NCBI RefSeq assembly: GCF_037975245.1
Contig: NC_092572.1
Location: 30,787,989-30,851,988 of the forward strand
From: Apostichopus japonicus
Taxonomy: Eukaryota; Echinodermata; Holothuroidea; Aspidochirotida; Stichopodidae
Length of the DNA stretch: 64,000 nt
Reading direction: 5' to 3'
Position 1 is the first letter of the stretch, and the number at the start of each line of letters is the position of its first letter. Both the position numbers and the translations under genes were made by a program. Below, in pieces: positions 1 through 12,101 of this stretch. The notes beneath the pieces are model-generated. The model was not told the DNA's origin. It was given only the letters and a program-made list of their open reading frames with translations, and did no database searches.

Positions 1-1018
1 TCGCAATTGGATTAATCGGTGTCGCATTTTCGATTTTTCGGTACTGCACATTCGATATATCGGTAACGCTTAATTGATTTATCGGTCCCGCACAATCGAT
101 TTATCGGTACCGCACATTCGATTTATCGGTATCGCACATCCTTTTCATAGGTATCGTAAATTCGATTGATCGGTACCGCAAATTCAATTTATCGGTCCCG
201 CACAATCGATATATCGGTATCGCAAATCGATTAATCGGTATCGCACATTCGACTTATCGGTAGCGCACATTCGATTTATCGGTACCTCACATTCGATTTA
301 TCGGTCCCGCATATTCTATTTATCGGTATTGCAAATTCGACCTATCGGTAGCGCACATTCTATTTATCGGTACATCACATTCGAAAAATGGGTTTCGCAC
401 ATTCGATATATTGGTCCCGCACAATCGATATATCGGTATCGCAAATCGATTAATCGGTATCGCACATTCGATTTATCGGTACCGCACATTCGCTATATCG
501 GTAACGCATATTCGATTTATCGGTCCCGCACAATCGATTTATCGGTACCGCAAATTCGATTTATCGGTCCTGCACAATCGAATTATCGGTACCGCACAAT
601 CGATTTATCGGTCACCCACAATCGATTCATCGGTACACCACTTTCATTTATCGGTACCGCACATTCGATTAATCGGTATCGCCTGTTCGATTTATCGGTA
701 CCGATCATTCGATTTGTCGGTACCGTACAATCGATTTATCCTTATCGTACATTCGATTTATCGGTAGTCTAAATTCGATTTATCGGTGTCGAATATTCTA
801 GTAATCGGTATCGCACATTCGATTTATCGGTACCGTACATTCCATTTATCGGTATCGTAGATTCGATTTATCGGTATCGCACATTCAATTTATCAGTACC
901 GCACATTCGATTTATCGGTCCCGCACAATCGATTTATCGGTACCACACATTCTATTTATCGGTATCGCACATTCTTTTCATAGGTATCGTAAATTCGATT
1001 TATCGGTACCGCAAATTC
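1..1018 (+). repeat. 22-bp satellite, forward block left of MITE copy 1
   Basis: Head-to-tail 22-bp monomers run to the left edge of the window, so the array probably continues beyond it. Most differ from consensus at a few positions. Clearly diverged monomers, such as the one containing TTTTCATAGG near 145 and 980 and the one with GTCTAAATTCG near 768, act as landmarks for higher-order structure. Bases 411-767 have an exact reverse-complement copy at 3626-3982, and the similarity extends to roughly 240-1018 against 3375-4153. Position x pairs with 4393 minus x. The block ends with GCAAATTC (1011-1018), which is one half of a displaced MITE target-site duplication. No gene or RNA is seen. Confidence 0.97.
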
Positions 1019-1137
1019 AGCCAATACTCATAGCTAGTACAGTAACTACTGTTCATGTTCCACAACCGTGCATCAGTAACTACTGCGCTGTGTTCTTAAC
1101 ACGGTAACATGTGTTACAGGTGGCACAGTAATTACTG
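1019..1137 (+). repeat. MITE copy 1, left terminal inverted repeat
   Basis: This arm pairs with 1284-1403 with only a few mismatches, for example TTCTTAAC here against TTCGCAAC in the complement of the right arm. It holds three copies of a near-palindromic 12-mer, CAGTAACTACTG or CAGTAATTACTG, at 1040-1051, 1074-1085 and 1126-1137. Regularly repeated motifs near the ends are typical of transposase-binding sites. That role is inferred. Confidence 0.85.
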
Positions 1138-1283
1138 CAAGTTTTTTCTTACTGCAAATTTAAAAATTTTAAATTTAAATTTTTTTTTTAAATTAAAAAA
1201 AAAAAAAAATTAATGTTTAATATTTATTAAATTACTGCAAATGTTCACCTGTCGGACTCGTAGTTCAACGTGTAACAGCTTTC

Positions 1284-1403
1284 CAGTAGTTACTGTGGCA
1301 AGTGTAACACATGTTACCGTGTTGCGAACACAGCGCAGTAGTTACTGATGCACGGTTGTGGAACATGAACAGTAGTTACTGTACTAGCTATGAGTATCGG
1401 GTG
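1284..1403 (-). repeat. MITE copy 1, right terminal inverted repeat
   Basis: This is the complement of the left arm. The 12-mer appears as CAGTAGTTACTG at 1284-1295, 1336-1347 and 1370-1381. The arm ends GAGTATCGGGTG at 1403, directly followed by GCGGTACC and reverse-oriented satellite. Confidence 0.85.
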
Positions 1404-4400
1404 GCGGTACCTATAAATCGAATGTGCGATACCGATAAATCGAAAGTGCGGTACCGATAAATCGAATGTGCGGTACCGATAGATCGGATGTGCGATACGA
1501 ATGAATCGAATGTGCGGGACCGATAAATCGAATGTGCGGGACCGATAAATCGAATGTGCGGTACCGATAAATCGAATGTGCGATATCGATAAATCGTATG
1601 TGCGGTACCGATAATTCGAATGTGCGGTACCGATAATTCGAATGTGCGATACCGATAAATCGAATGTGCGATACCGATAAATAGAATTTACGATACCGAT
1701 AAATGGAATGTACGGTACCGATTAATCGAATGTGCGATACCGATAAATAGAATATTCGACACCGATAAATCGAATTTAGACTACCGATAAATCGAATGAG
1801 CGGTACCGATAAATCGAACGTGCGGTACCGATTTATCGAATATGCGGTACCGATAAATGAAAGTGGTGTACCTGTGAATCGATAGTGGGTGACCGATACA
1901 TCGACTGTGCGGTACCAATAGATCGAATTTACGATACCGATAAATAGAATGTGCGATACCGATAAATAGAATGTTCGGTACCGATAAATCGATGGTGCGG
2001 GACCGATAAATCGAATGTACGGTACCGATAAATCGATTGTGCGGTACCGATAAATCGAATGTGTGGTACCTATAAATCGATTTTGCGGTACCGATACATC
2101 GACTGTGCGGTACCGATAAATCGATTGTGCGGTATCGATAATTCGATTGTGCAGGACCGATAAATCGAATTTGCGGAACCGATAAATCGATTGTGCGGGA
2201 CCGATCAATCGAATATGCGTTACCGATAAATCGAATGTGCGATACCGATTAATCGATTGCCGATACCGATATATCGATTGTGCGGGACCGATAAATCGAA
2301 TTTGCGGTACCGATCAATCGAATTTACAATACCTATGAAGAGGATGTGCGATACCGATAAATCGATTGTGCGGGACCGATAAATCAATTAAGCGTTACCG
2401 ATATATCGAATGTGCGGTACCGAAAAATCGAATGTGCGATACCGATTAATTGAATTGCGATACCGATAAATTGAATGAGCGGTACCGATAAATCGAATGT
2501 GCGAGACCGATCAATCGATATTGCGGTACCGATAAATCGATTGTGCGGCACCGATCAATCGAATGTTTGATACCGATTAATCGAACGTGCGATACCGATT
2601 AATCGAATGTGCGGTACCTATAAATCGATTGTGCGGTACCGATAAATCGATTGTGCAGGACCGATTAATCGAATTTGCGGTATCGATAAATCGAATTTAC
2701 GATACCTATGAAAAGAATGTGCGATACCGATAAATAGAATGTGCGATACTGATAAATCGAATGTGCGGTACCGATAAATCGATTATGCGATACCAATATA
2801 TCGAATGTGCGAAACCCATTTTTCGAATGTGATGTACCGATAAATAGAATGTGCGCTACCGATAGGTCGAATGTGCGATACCGATAAATAGAATATGCGG
2901 GACCGATAAATCGAATGTGAGGTACCGATAAATCGAATGTGCGCTACCGATAAGTCGAATGTGCGATACCGATAAATCGAATGTGCGATACAGATAATTC
3001 GATTTTACGATGCCGATAGATCGGATGTGCGATACGAATAAATCGAATGTGCGTTACCGATAAATCGAATGTGCGGTACCGATAAATCGATTGGGCGGTA
3101 CCGAAAAATGGATTGTGCGGTACCGATAATTCGAATGTGCGATACCGATAAATCGAATGTGCGATACCGATAAATCGAATTTACGATACCGATAAATGGA
3201 ATGTACGGTACCGATAAATCGAATGTGCGATACCGATTAATAGAATGTTCGACACCGATAAATCGAATTTAGACTACCGATAAATCGATTGTACGGTACC
3301 GATAAATCGATTGTGCGGTACCGATAAATCAAAAGTGCGGTACCGATAAATCGATTGTGCAGGACCGATTAATAGAATTTGCGGTACCGATAAATCGAAT
3401 TTACGATACCTATGAAAAGAATGTGCGATACCGATTAATAGAATGTGTGGTACCGATAAATCGATTGTGCGGTACCGATAAATCGAATGTGCGGTACTGA
3501 TAAATTGAATGTGCGATACCGATAAATCGAATCTACGATACCGATAAATTGAATGTACGGTACCGATAAATCGAATGTGCGATACCGATTACTAGAATAT
3601 TCGACACCGATAAATCGAATTTAGACTACCGATAAATCGAATGTACGATAAGGATAAATCGATTGTACGGTACCGACAAATCGAATGATCGGTACCGATA
3701 AATCGAACAGGCGATACCGATTAATCGAATGTGCGGTACCGATAAATGAAAGTGGTGTACCGATGAATCGATTGTGGGTGACCGATAAATCGATTGTGCG
3801 GTACCGATAATTCGATTGTGCAGGACCGATAAATCGAATTTGCGGTACCGATAAATCGATTGTGCGGGACCGATAAATCGAATATGCGTTACCGATATAG
3901 CGAATGTGCGGTACCGATAAATCGAATGTGCGATACCGATTAATCGATTTGCGATACCGATATATCGATTGTGCGGGACCAATATATCGAATGTGCGAAA
4001 CCCATTTTTCGAATGTGATGTACCGATAAATAGAATGTGCGCTACCGAAAGGTCGAATGTGCGATACCGATAAATAGAATATGCGGGACCGATAAATCGA
4101 ATGTGAGGTACCGATAAATCGAATGTGCGCTACCGATAAGTCGAATGTGCGATACCGATAAATCGAATGTGCGATACCGATAATTCGATTTTACGATGCC
4201 GATAGATCGGATGTGCGATACGAATAAATCGAATGTGCGTTACCGATAAATCGAATGTGCGGTACCGATAAATCGATTGGGCGGTACCGAAAAATGGATT
4301 GTGCGGTACCGATAATTCGAATGTGCGATACCGATAAATCGAATGTGCGATACCGATAAATCGAATTTACGATACCGATAAATGGAATGTACGGTACCGA

Positions 4401-4568
4401 TAAATCGAATGTGCGATACCGATTAATAGAATGTTCGACACCGATAAATCGAATTTAGACTACCGATAAATCGAATGTACGGTACCGATAAATCGATTGT
4501 GCGGTACCGATAAATCAAAAGTGCGGTACCGATAAATCGATTGTGCAGGACCGATTAATAGAATTTGC
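1404..4568 (-). repeat. 22-bp satellite, inverted block between the two MITEs
   Basis: Every monomer in these 3,165 bp reads on the minus strand, while all satellite outside the two MITEs reads on the plus strand. Inside is a tandem duplication with an exact offset of 1,186 bp: 2811-3375 is repeated at 3997-4561. Bases 2201-2460 resemble the complement of 1-290. An uninterrupted version of the copy-1 insertion site lies at about 3361-3420, with GAATTTGC at 3375-3382. The block is bounded by GCGGTACC (1404-1411) and GAATTTGC (4561-4568), the displaced halves of two target-site duplications. No gene is seen. Confidence 0.95.
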
Positions 4569-4954
4569 CACCCGATACTCATAGCTAGTACAGTAACTAC
4601 TGTTCATGTTCCACAACCGTGCATCAGTAACTACTGCGCTGTGTTCGCAACACGGTAACATGTGTTACACTTGCCACAGTAACTACTGGAAAGCTGTTAC
4701 ACGTTGAACTACGAGTCCGACAGGTGAACATTTGCAGTAATTTAATAAATATTAAACATTAAATTTTTTTTTTTTTTTAATTTTAAAAAAAAATTTAAAT
4801 TTAAAATTTTTAAATTTGCAGTAAGAAAAAACTTGCAGTAATTACTGTGCCACCTGTAACACATGTTACCGTGTTAAGAACACAGCGCAGTAGTTACTGA
4901 TGCACGGTTGTGGAACATGAACAGTAGTTACTGTACTAGCTATGAGTATTGGCT
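4569..4954 (-). mobile_element. MITE copy 2, inverted relative to copy 1
   Basis: This 386-bp element starts CACCCGATACTC and ends GAGTATTGGCT, so it is the reverse complement of copy 1. The visible differences are confined to the A/T-rich core. Its inverted arms are 4569-4688 and 4836-4954, with the same repeated 12-mer. The left flank is GAATTTGC (complement of GCAAATTC) and the right flank is GGTACCGC, so its own flanks do not match either. Near identity means recent insertion, recent homogenisation, or both. It has no open frame of note and no transposase. Confidence 0.9.
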
Positions 4955-6820
4955 GGTACCGCACATTCGATTCATCAGTACCGCAAATTCGATTTATCGG
5001 TATCGTAAAATCGATTTATCGTTATCGCACATTCGACTTATCGGTAGCGCACATTCGATTTATCGGTACATCACATTCGAATAATGTGTTTCGCGCATTC
5101 GATTTATTGTTATCGCATAATCGATTTATCGGTACCGCACATTCGATTTATCGGTACCGCACATTCGATTAACCGGTACCGCACAATCGAATTATCGGTA
5201 CCGCACATTCTATCTATCGCTATCATAAATTCGATATATCGGAATCGCACATTCGATTTATCGGTATCGCAAAATCGATTTATAGGTACCACACATTCGA
5301 TTTATCGGTACCGCACAATCGATTCATCGGTACAGCATTTTCATTTATCGGTACCGCACATTCGATTAATCGGTATCCTACGTTCGATTTATCGGTACCG
5401 CACAATCGATTTATCGGTACCGTACATTCGATTTATCGGTAGTCTAAATTCGATTTATCGGTGTCGAACATTCTATTAATCGGTATCGCCCATTCGATTT
5501 ATCGGTACCGCACATACGATTAATCGGTATCGCAAGTTCGATTTTTCGGTATCGCAGGTTCGATTTATCGGTACCGCACATTCAGTTTATCGGTACCGCA
5601 CATTCGATTTATCGGTCCCGCACCATCGATTTATCGGTACCACACATTCTATTTATCGGTATCGCACATTCTTTTCATAGGTATCGTAAATTCGATTTAT
5701 CGGTACCGCAAATTCGATTTATCGGTCCTGCACAATCTATTTATCGGTACCGCAAAATAGATTTATAGGTACCGCACATTCGATTTATCGGTACCGCACA
5801 ATCGATTCATCGGTACAGCATTTTCGATTTATCGGTAGCGCACATTCGATTTATCGGTACATCACATTCGAATAATGTGTTTCGCGCATTCGATTTATTG
5901 TTATCGCACAATCGATTTATCGGTACCGCACATTCGATTTATCGGTACCGCACATTCGATTAACCGGTACCGCACAATCGAATTATCGGTACCGCACATT
6001 CTATCTATCGCTATCATAAATTCGATATATCGGAATCGCACAATCGATTTATCGGTACCGCACATTCGATTTATCGGTACCGCACATTCGATTAACCGGT
6101 ACCGCACAATCGAATTATCGGTACCGCACATTCTATCTATCGCTATCATAAATTCGATATATCGGAATCGCACAATCGATTTATCGGTACCGCACATTCG
6201 ATTTATCGGTACCGCACATTCGATTAACCGGTACCGCACAATCGAATTATCGGTACCGCACATTCTATCTATCGCTATCATAAATTCGATATATCGGAAT
6301 CGCACATTCGATTTATCGGTCCCGCAAAATCGATTTATAGGTACCACACATTCGATTTATCAGTACCGCAAAATCGATTCATCGGTACAGCATTTTCATG
6401 TATCGGTACCGCACATTCGATTAATCGGTATCGCACGTTCTATTTATCGGTACCGCACAATCGATTTATCGGTACCGTACATTCGATTTATCGGTACCGC
6501 ACAATCGATTTATCGGTACCGTACATTCGATTTATCGGTACCGCACAATCGATTTATCGGTACCGTACATTCGATTTATCGGTAGTCTAAATTCGATTTA
6601 TCGGTGTCGAACATTCTATTAATCGGTATCGCCCATTCGATTTATCGGTACCGCACATACGATTTATCGATATCGCACATTCGATTTATCGGTACCGCAC
6701 AATCGATTTATCGGTACCGCAATATCCATTAATCGTTCTCGCACATTCTATTTATCGATACCGCACATTCGATATATCGGTAACGCATATTCGATTTATC
6801 GGTCCCGCACTATCGATTTA
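4955..6820 (+). repeat. Array sub-block with a 132-bp triplication
   Basis: Mixed monomers start at the right flank of MITE copy 2, with GGTACCGC at 4955-4962. Three tandem copies of a 132-bp (six-monomer) unit start at 5907, 6039 and 6171 and end near 6302. They are marked by CTATCTATCGCTATCATAAA and GATTAACCGG. A single related unit sits at about 5125-5245. The landmark ATCACATTCGAATAATG occurs near 5070 and 5862. Confidence 0.9.
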
Positions 6821-8228
6821 TCGGTAGTCTAAATTCGATTTATCGGTATCGTAAATTCGATTTATCGGTATCGAACATTCCATTTATCGGTACCGTACAT
6901 TCCATTTATCGGTACCGCACATTCGAATTATCGGTACCGCACATACGATTTATCGATATCGCACATTCGATTTATCATTACCGCACAATCGATATATCGG
7001 TACCGCACATTCGATTTATCGGTAACGCACATTCGATTCTTTCGTATCGCACATCCGATCTATCGGTACCGCACATTCGATTTATCGGTCTCGCACATTC
7101 GATTTATCGGTCTCGCACATTCGATTTATCGGTACCGCACATTCGATATATCGGTAACGCATATTCGATTTATCGGTCCCGCACTATCGATTTATCGGTA
7201 TCGCACATTCTATTTATCAGTATCGCACATTCTTTTCATAGGTATCGCAAATTCCATTTATCGGTCCTGCACAATCGATTTATCGGTACCGCACATTCGA
7301 TTCATCAGTACCGCACATTCGATTTATCGGTATCCTAAAATCGATTTATCGGTATCGCACATTCGATTCATCGGTATCGCACATTCGACTTATCGGTAGC
7401 GCACATTCTATTTATCTGTACATCACATTCGAATAATGGGTTTCGCACATTCGATTTATTGGTATCGCATAATCGATTTATCGGTATCGCATAATCAATT
7501 TATCGGTCCCGCACAATCGATTTATCGGTACAACACTTTCGATTTATCGGTACCGCACATTCGATTTATCGGTAGTCTAAATTCGATTTATCGGTATCTT
7601 AAATTCGATTAATCGGTATCGAACATTCCATTTATCGGTACCGTACATTCCATTTATCGGTACCGCACATTCGATTGATCGGTACCGCACATACGATTTA
7701 TCGATATCGCACATTCGATTTATCATTACCGCACAATCGATATATCGGTACCGCACATTCGATTTATCGGTAACGCACATTCGATTCTTTCGTATCGCAC
7801 ATCCGATCTATCGGTACCGCACATTCGATTTATCGGTCTCGCACATTCGATTTATCGGTCTCGCACATTCGATTTATCGGTACCGCACATTCGATATATC
7901 GGTAACGCATATTCGATTTATCGGTCCCGCACTATCGATTTATCGGTATCACACATTCTATTTATCGGTATCGAACATTCTTTTCATAGGTATCGCAAAT
8001 TCCATTTATCGGTCCTGCACAATCGATTTATCGGTACCGCACATTCGATTCATCAGTACCGCACATTCGATTTATCGGTATCCTAAAATCGATTTATCGG
8101 TATCGCACATTCGATTCATCGGTATCGCACATTCGACTTATCGGTAGCGCACATTCTATTTATCTGTACATCACATTCGAATAATGGGTTTCGCACATTC
8201 GATTTATTGGTATCGCATAATCGATTTA
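6821..8228 (+). repeat. 748-bp (34-monomer) tandem duplication
   Basis: About 6821-7480 is repeated at 7569-8228 with an exact 748-bp offset. Landmarks that match at this offset are GGTAGTCTAAATTCG (6823 and 7571), ACATACGATT (6941 and 7689) and the doubled GGTCTCGCAC monomers (7089 and 7837). The copies diverge after the AATAATGGGTTTCGC landmark. Confidence 0.88.
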
Positions 8229-11200
8229 TTGGTACCGCACATTCGATTTATCGGTACCGCACATTCTATCTATCGCTATCATCAATTCGATTTATCGGAA
8301 TCGCACATTCGATTTATCGGTCCCGCACCATCGATTTATCGGTACCACACATTCTATTTATCGGTATCGCACATTCTTTTCATAGGTATCGTTAATTCGA
8401 TTTATCGGTATCGCAAATTCGATTAATCGGTATCGCACGTTCTATTTATCGGTAACGCACAATCGATTTATCGGTACCGCACAATCGATTTATCGGTACC
8501 GCACATTCGATTAATCGGTAACGCACATTCGATTCATTCGTATCGCACATCCGATCTATCGGTACCGCACATTCGATTTATCGGTACCGCACTTTCGATT
8601 TATCGGTATCGCACTTTCGATTTATCGGTACCGCACATTCGATTTATCGATACCGCACATTCTATTAACCGGTACCGCACAATCGAATTATCGGTACCGC
8701 ACATTCTATCTATCGCTATCATTAATTCGATTTATCGGTATCGCATATTCTTTTCATAGGTATCGCAAATTCCATTTATCGGTCCTGCACAATCGAATTA
8801 TCGGTACCGCACATTCGATTTATCGGTAACGCACAAATCGATTTATCGGTACAGCACTTTCGATTTATCGGTACCGCACAAATCGATTTATCGGAACCGT
8901 TAATTCGATTTATCGGTATCGTAAATTCTATTTATCGGTACCGCATATTCGATTAATCGGTTCCGTAAATTCGATTTATCGGTATCGCAAATTCGATTTA
9001 TCGGTAACGCGCATTCGATTGACCGGTATCGCACATTCGAATTATTGGTACCGCACTATCGATTTTTCGGTAACGCACATTCGATTTATCGGTCCCGCAC
9101 AATCGATTTATCGGTAACGCACTTTCGATTTATTGGTACCGCACATTCGATTTATCGGTATCGCATAATCGATTTATCGGTACCGCACGTTCGATTTATC
9201 GGTTAGGCTCAATCGATTTATCGGTCAGGCTCAATCGATTGATCGGTATCACACATTCGATTTACCGGTATCTTACGTTCGATTTATCGGTACCGCACTT
9301 TCGATTGATCGGTACCGTAAATTCGATTTATCGGTATCGCAAATTCGATTTATCGGTAACGCGCATTCGATTGATCGGTATCGCACATTCGAATTATTGG
9401 TACCGCACTATCGATTAATCGTTCTCGCACATTCTATTTATCGGTACCGCACATTCGATTAATCGGTTCCGTAAATTCGACTTATCGGTATCGCAAATTC
9501 GATTTATCGGTAACGCGCATTCGATTTATCGGTACCGTACATTCCATTTATCGGTATCGTAAATTTGATTTATCGGTATCGCACATTCGATTCATCCGTA
9601 CCGCACATTCGATTTATCGGTATCGTAAAATCGATTTATCGGTATCGCACATTCGATTTATTGGTATCGCACATTCGATTTATCGGTACATCACATTCGA
9701 ATAATGGGTTTCGCACTTTCGATTTATTGGTATCGCATAATCGATTTATCGGTACCGCACATTCGATTTATCGGTACCGCACATTCGATTAACCGGTACC
9801 GCACAATCGAATAATCGGTACCGCACATTCTATCTATCGCTATCATAAATTCGATTTATCGGAATCGCACATTCGATTTATCGGTATCGCACATTCGATT
9901 TATCGGCACCGCTATATTCGATTTATCGGTACCGCACGTTCGATTTATCGGTATCGCACGTTCGATTTATCGGTACCGCACAATCGATTTATCGGTACCG
10001 CACATTCGATTTATCGGTACCGTACATATGATTTATCGGTAGTCTAAATTCGATTCATCGGTGTCGAGCATTCTATTAATCGGTATCGCACATTCGATTT
10101 GTCGGTACCGCACATTCGAATTATCGGTACCGCACATACTATTTATCGATATCGCACATTCGATTGATCGGTACCGCACAATCGATTTATCAGTACCGCA
10201 ATATCCATTAATCGTTCTCGCACATTCTATTTATCGGTACCGCACATTCGATATATCGGTACCGCATATTCGATTTATCGGTCCCGCACTATCGGTTTAT
10301 CGTTACTGCACATTCGATTTATCGGTATCGCACATTCTATTCATAGGTATCGCAAATTCCAATTATCGGTCCTGCATAATCGAATTATCGGTACCGCACA
10401 TTCGATTTATCGGTAACGCACTTTCGATTTATTGGTACCGCACAATCGATTTATCGGTACAGCACTTTCGATTTATCGGTCCCGCACAATCGATTTATCG
10501 GAACCGTTTATTCGATTTATCGGTATCGTAAATTCTATTTATCGGTACCGCACATTCGATTAATCGGTTCCGTAAATTCAATTTATCGGTATCGCAAATT
10601 CGATTTATCGGTAACGCGCATTCGATTGATCGGTATCGCACATTCGAATAATTGGTACCGCACTATCGATTTTTCGGTAACGCACATTCGATTTATCGGT
10701 CCCGCACAATCGATTTATCGGTAACGCACTTTCGATTTATTGGTACCGCACATTCGATTTATCGGTATCGCATAATCGATTTATCGGTACCGCACATTCG
10801 ATTTATCGGTCAGGCTCAATCGATTTATCGGTACCACACATTCGATTTACCGGTATCTTACGTTCTATTTATCGGTACCGCACTTTCGATTGATCGGTAC
10901 CGCACATTCAATTAATTGGTATCGCACTTTCGATTTATCGGTACCGCACTTTCGATTTACCGGTACCGCACCATCCATTTATCGGTACCGCGCAATCGAT
11001 TTATCGGTACCGCTCATTCGATTTATCGGTATCGCACGTTCGATTTATCGTTATCGCACGTTCGATTGATCGGTACCGCACATTCGATTTATCGGTACCG
11101 CACATTCGATTTATCGGTCCCGCACCATCGATTTATCGGTACCACACATTCTATTTATCGGTATCGCACATTCTTTTCATAGGTATCGTAAATTCGATTT

Positions 11201-12101
11201 ATCAATACCGCACAGTCGATGTATCGGTCACCCACAATCGATTCATCGGTACACCACTTTCATTTATCGGTACCGCATATTCGATTTATCGGTACCGCTT
11301 ATTCGATTTATCGGTAGTCTAAATTCGATTTATCGGTGTCGAATATTCTATTAATCGGTATCGCACATTCGATTAATCGGTACCGTACATTCCATTTATC
11401 GGTATCGTAAATTCGATTTATCGGTCCCGCACCATCGATTTATCGGTACCACACATTCTATTTATCGGTATCGCACATTCTTTTCATAGGTATAGTAAAT
11501 TCGATTTATCGGTACCGCACAGTCGATGTATCGGTCACCCACAATCGATTCATCGGTATACCACTTTCATTTATCGGTACCGCACATTCGGTTAATCGGT
11601 ATCGCACGTTCGATTTATCGGTACCGCATAATCGATTTATCGGTACTGCACAATCGATTTATCGGTACCGAACATTCGATTTATCGGTGTCGAACATTCT
11701 ATTAATCGGTATCGCACATTCGAATTATTGGTACCGCTCTATCGATTTTTCGGTAACGCACATTCGATTTATCGGTCCCGCACAATCGATTTATCGGTAA
11801 CGCACTTTCGATTTATTGGTACCGCACATTCGATTTATCGGTATCGCATAATCAATTTTTCGGTCCCGCACAATCAATTTATCGGTACCGCACCATCGAT
11901 TTATTGGTACCGAACAATCGATTTATCGGTACCGCTCATTCTATTTATCGGTATCGCACGTTCGATTAATCGGTTTCGTAAAATCGATTTATCGGTATCG
12001 CAAATTCGATTTATCGGTAACGCGAATTCAATTGATCGGTATCGCACATTCGAATTATCGGTAACGCGCATTCGATTGATCGGTATCGCACATTCGAGTT
12101 A
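8229..12101 (+). repeat. Array sub-block without a dominant long period
   Basis: Continuous 22-bp monomers. I see recurring short combinations, such as GTAACGCGCATTCGATTGA near 9006, 9357 and 10612 and the GGTCAGGCTCAATCG monomer near 9200-9230 and 10810, but no clean long tandem period. Much of this material reappears in other orders further right. No gene or RNA is seen. Confidence 0.9.

Larger units (their letters stand above)
1019..1403 (+). mobile_element. MITE copy 1 (non-autonomous DNA transposon, hAT-like suspected)
   Basis: This 385-bp block is unlike the satellite around it. It has inverted arms of about 120 bp (1019-1137 and 1284-1403) around an A/T-rich core with long A and T runs, and no coding capacity. 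The termini are AGCCAATACTC and, read inward from the right, CACCCGATACTC. Its flanks are GCAAATTC on the left and GCGGTACC on the right, which do not match. Each finds its partner at the other copy (4569-4954), giving 8-bp target-site duplications. An 8-bp duplication fits hAT-like (or P-like) elements, but the ends are not the canonical hAT CAGGG, so the superfamily is a guess. Apart from small changes in the A/T core, it is essentially the reverse complement of copy 2. Confidence 0.9.

Noticed and set aside
1139-1240. A/T-rich core of the MITEs as an origin or scaffold-attachment region
   Set aside because: Long A and T runs inside a MITE core are common and slip easily, as the small differences between the two copies show. 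No further motif supports a function.
411-3982. Exact inverted repeat 411-767 / 3626-3982 as a fold-back element or hairpin RNA gene
   Set aside because: The pairing is explained by a direct satellite duplication later turned round by the MITE-mediated inversion. There is no independent element boundary.
5110-7780. Minus-strand frames at 5110-5292, 5901-6347 and 7577-7780
   Set aside because: These occur where variants such as TTAACC or ATTAAT remove the usual TAA of the reverse strand. They lie in ordinary satellite and encode only its complement.
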